Of a stretch of 64,000 nt of DNA, positions 63,542-64,000 are shown piece after piece; the first letter of the stretch is position 1, and every line of letters starts with the position of its first letter. The notes beneath the pieces were generated by a model. It was not told where the DNA came from. It was given only the letters and a program-made list of their open reading frames with translations, and did not search any database. The position numbers and the translations under genes were made by a program. This DNA is from Prevotella scopos JCM 17725 (lineage in GTDB: Bacteria > Bacteroidota > Bacteroidia > Bacteroidales > Bacteroidaceae): positions 682,001 to 746,000 of the forward strand of contig NZ_CP072390.1 in assembly GCF_018127785.1 (NCBI RefSeq), written 5' to 3'.

Positions 63542-64000
63542 CTATACTGTTGTTACTTGAAAACCAAGGTTGACATCAACATAGCGTGCATAACCGAATG
63601 GACGAACCTTCAATGTCATTTCAACCTTTGAAGTCGCAACCACATTCTGTTTTGGATCTATGTAACAAGAACAACCTTCGCCGTTATTACCGGCACTCAA
63701 CTCTCCTGCAGCGGTCATAGAACGATTAATAGCGTTCTCTACAGTCTGCTGCCAGCTTGTAATAACCCCTGTCTGCATTGTGCCGTCAGAATTGATTTCC
63801 AACTCATCCAGCATCATATCCAACAAGGTGTTATAGGCAATACGATAAGCCTTATCAATGACACGACGGTTTGACAGATGAGCATAATCATCAGTCTCGA
63901 CACAAGCCAATCGATCGTCAGCAAAGAAGTAACCACTGCGTCCGACATACTTTCGTGCCGTGATATAACCCTTATCATGGATAGAAGAGATAACTTCACT
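63542..64000 (-). CDS. Tail sheath protein, C-terminal part (runs off the window)
   Basis: The frame is open to the right window edge, so only the last 152 or so residues are seen. They read like the C-terminal domain of DUF2586/Mu gpL-type contractile sheaths: YVGRSGYFFADDRLACVETD, YAHLSNRRVIDKAYRIAYNT, and a final VEMTLKVRPFGYARYVDVNL then GFQV. The ATG at 63,910 is internal to the protein and not a start. Confidence 0.85.
   Translation of the reverse strand, partial: SEVISSIHDKGYITARKYVGRSGYFFADDRLACVETDDYAHLSNRRVIDKAYRIAYNTLLDMMLDELEINSDGTMQTGVITSWQQTVENAINRSMTAAGELSAGNNGEGCSCYIDPKQNVVATSKVEMTLKVRPFGYARYVDVNLGFQVTTV

Larger units (their letters stand above)
50864..64000 (-). mobile_element. 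Mu-like transposable prophage, late region and one end (continues past the window)
   Basis: About 13.1 kb of contiguous minus-strand tail, baseplate, lysis and DNA-modification genes. The order tail sheath, tube, chaperones, tape measure, hub, spike, baseplate, fibre follows Mu-like myophages. The left edge begins TG and carries three iterated transposase-site-like repeats. Capsid, transposase and early genes must lie beyond 64,000. Host tRNA genes end less than 200 bp to the left. Confidence 0.88.

Overview
The window looks like a chromosome segment of a Bacteroidota species, most likely Prevotella or a close relative (AT-rich). Bacteroidota-type promoters (TTTG, 19-20 bp, TAnnTTTG) precede rnpB and several tRNAs. 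The gene content also fits: GldE, a serine palmitoyltransferase, ZapA next to RNase Y, IS1380-family elements and a Bacteroidota Mu-like phage. No species marker is present, so the genus is inferred.

Layout. 1-15.8 kb is core chromosome: a periplasmic HtrA-type protease, rnpB, small membrane proteins, tRNA-Cys/Tyr/Val, a nucleotide-salvage run (5'-nucleotidase family protein, NudC, purine permease), and a lon-tgt-lptF-DEAD helicase run. An IS5/IS1182-like insertion with a 7-bp target duplication sits at 15,957-17,637. 17.8-25.6 kb holds trmN6, a lipid kinase, serine palmitoyltransferase, a five-tRNA cluster and an operon-like row (hypothetical, ssb, gldE, phosphopantetheinyl transferase). A 37-residue peptide gene with its own promoter, Shine-Dalgarno and terminator follows at 25,866.

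26.0-40.1 kb is an accessory island. A complete IS1380-family element (26,477-28,078) and a relic IS end precede a two-protein system. The first protein is a roughly 1,064-residue polypeptide split into two reading frames at a run of seven A (29,536-29,542). The second is a 2,027-residue DEAH helicase with a DUF1998-like cysteine cluster. Architecture and order match Druantia-type anti-phage defence, closest to the two-gene DruH-DruE form. The far side holds a truncated IS1380 transposase cut by a second copy of the IS5-like element. About 75 bp of similar terminator sequence lies on both outer edges.

40.2-50.7 kb is core again: an exopolysaccharide group (HAD protein, tyrosine kinase/chain-length protein, RfbA), zapA, rny, a decayed ISL3-like transposase, two small redox/metal proteins, a lipoprotein and tRNA-Gly/Thr.

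50,864 to the window end is a Mu-like prophage read on the minus strand. Its terminus carries three iterated MuA-like sites. Transcription runs from tail sheath, tube and tail chaperones (with a -1 frameshift), through tape measure, hub, spike, baseplate, an embedded lysis cassette (holin-like, amidase, unimolecular spanin) and an SGNH-hydrolase tail fibre, to a DNA adenine methylase and a thymidylate-synthase-like protein at the place where Mu keeps mom. Two A7 slippery runs, one in the phage and one in the defence gene, are the most striking shared feature.
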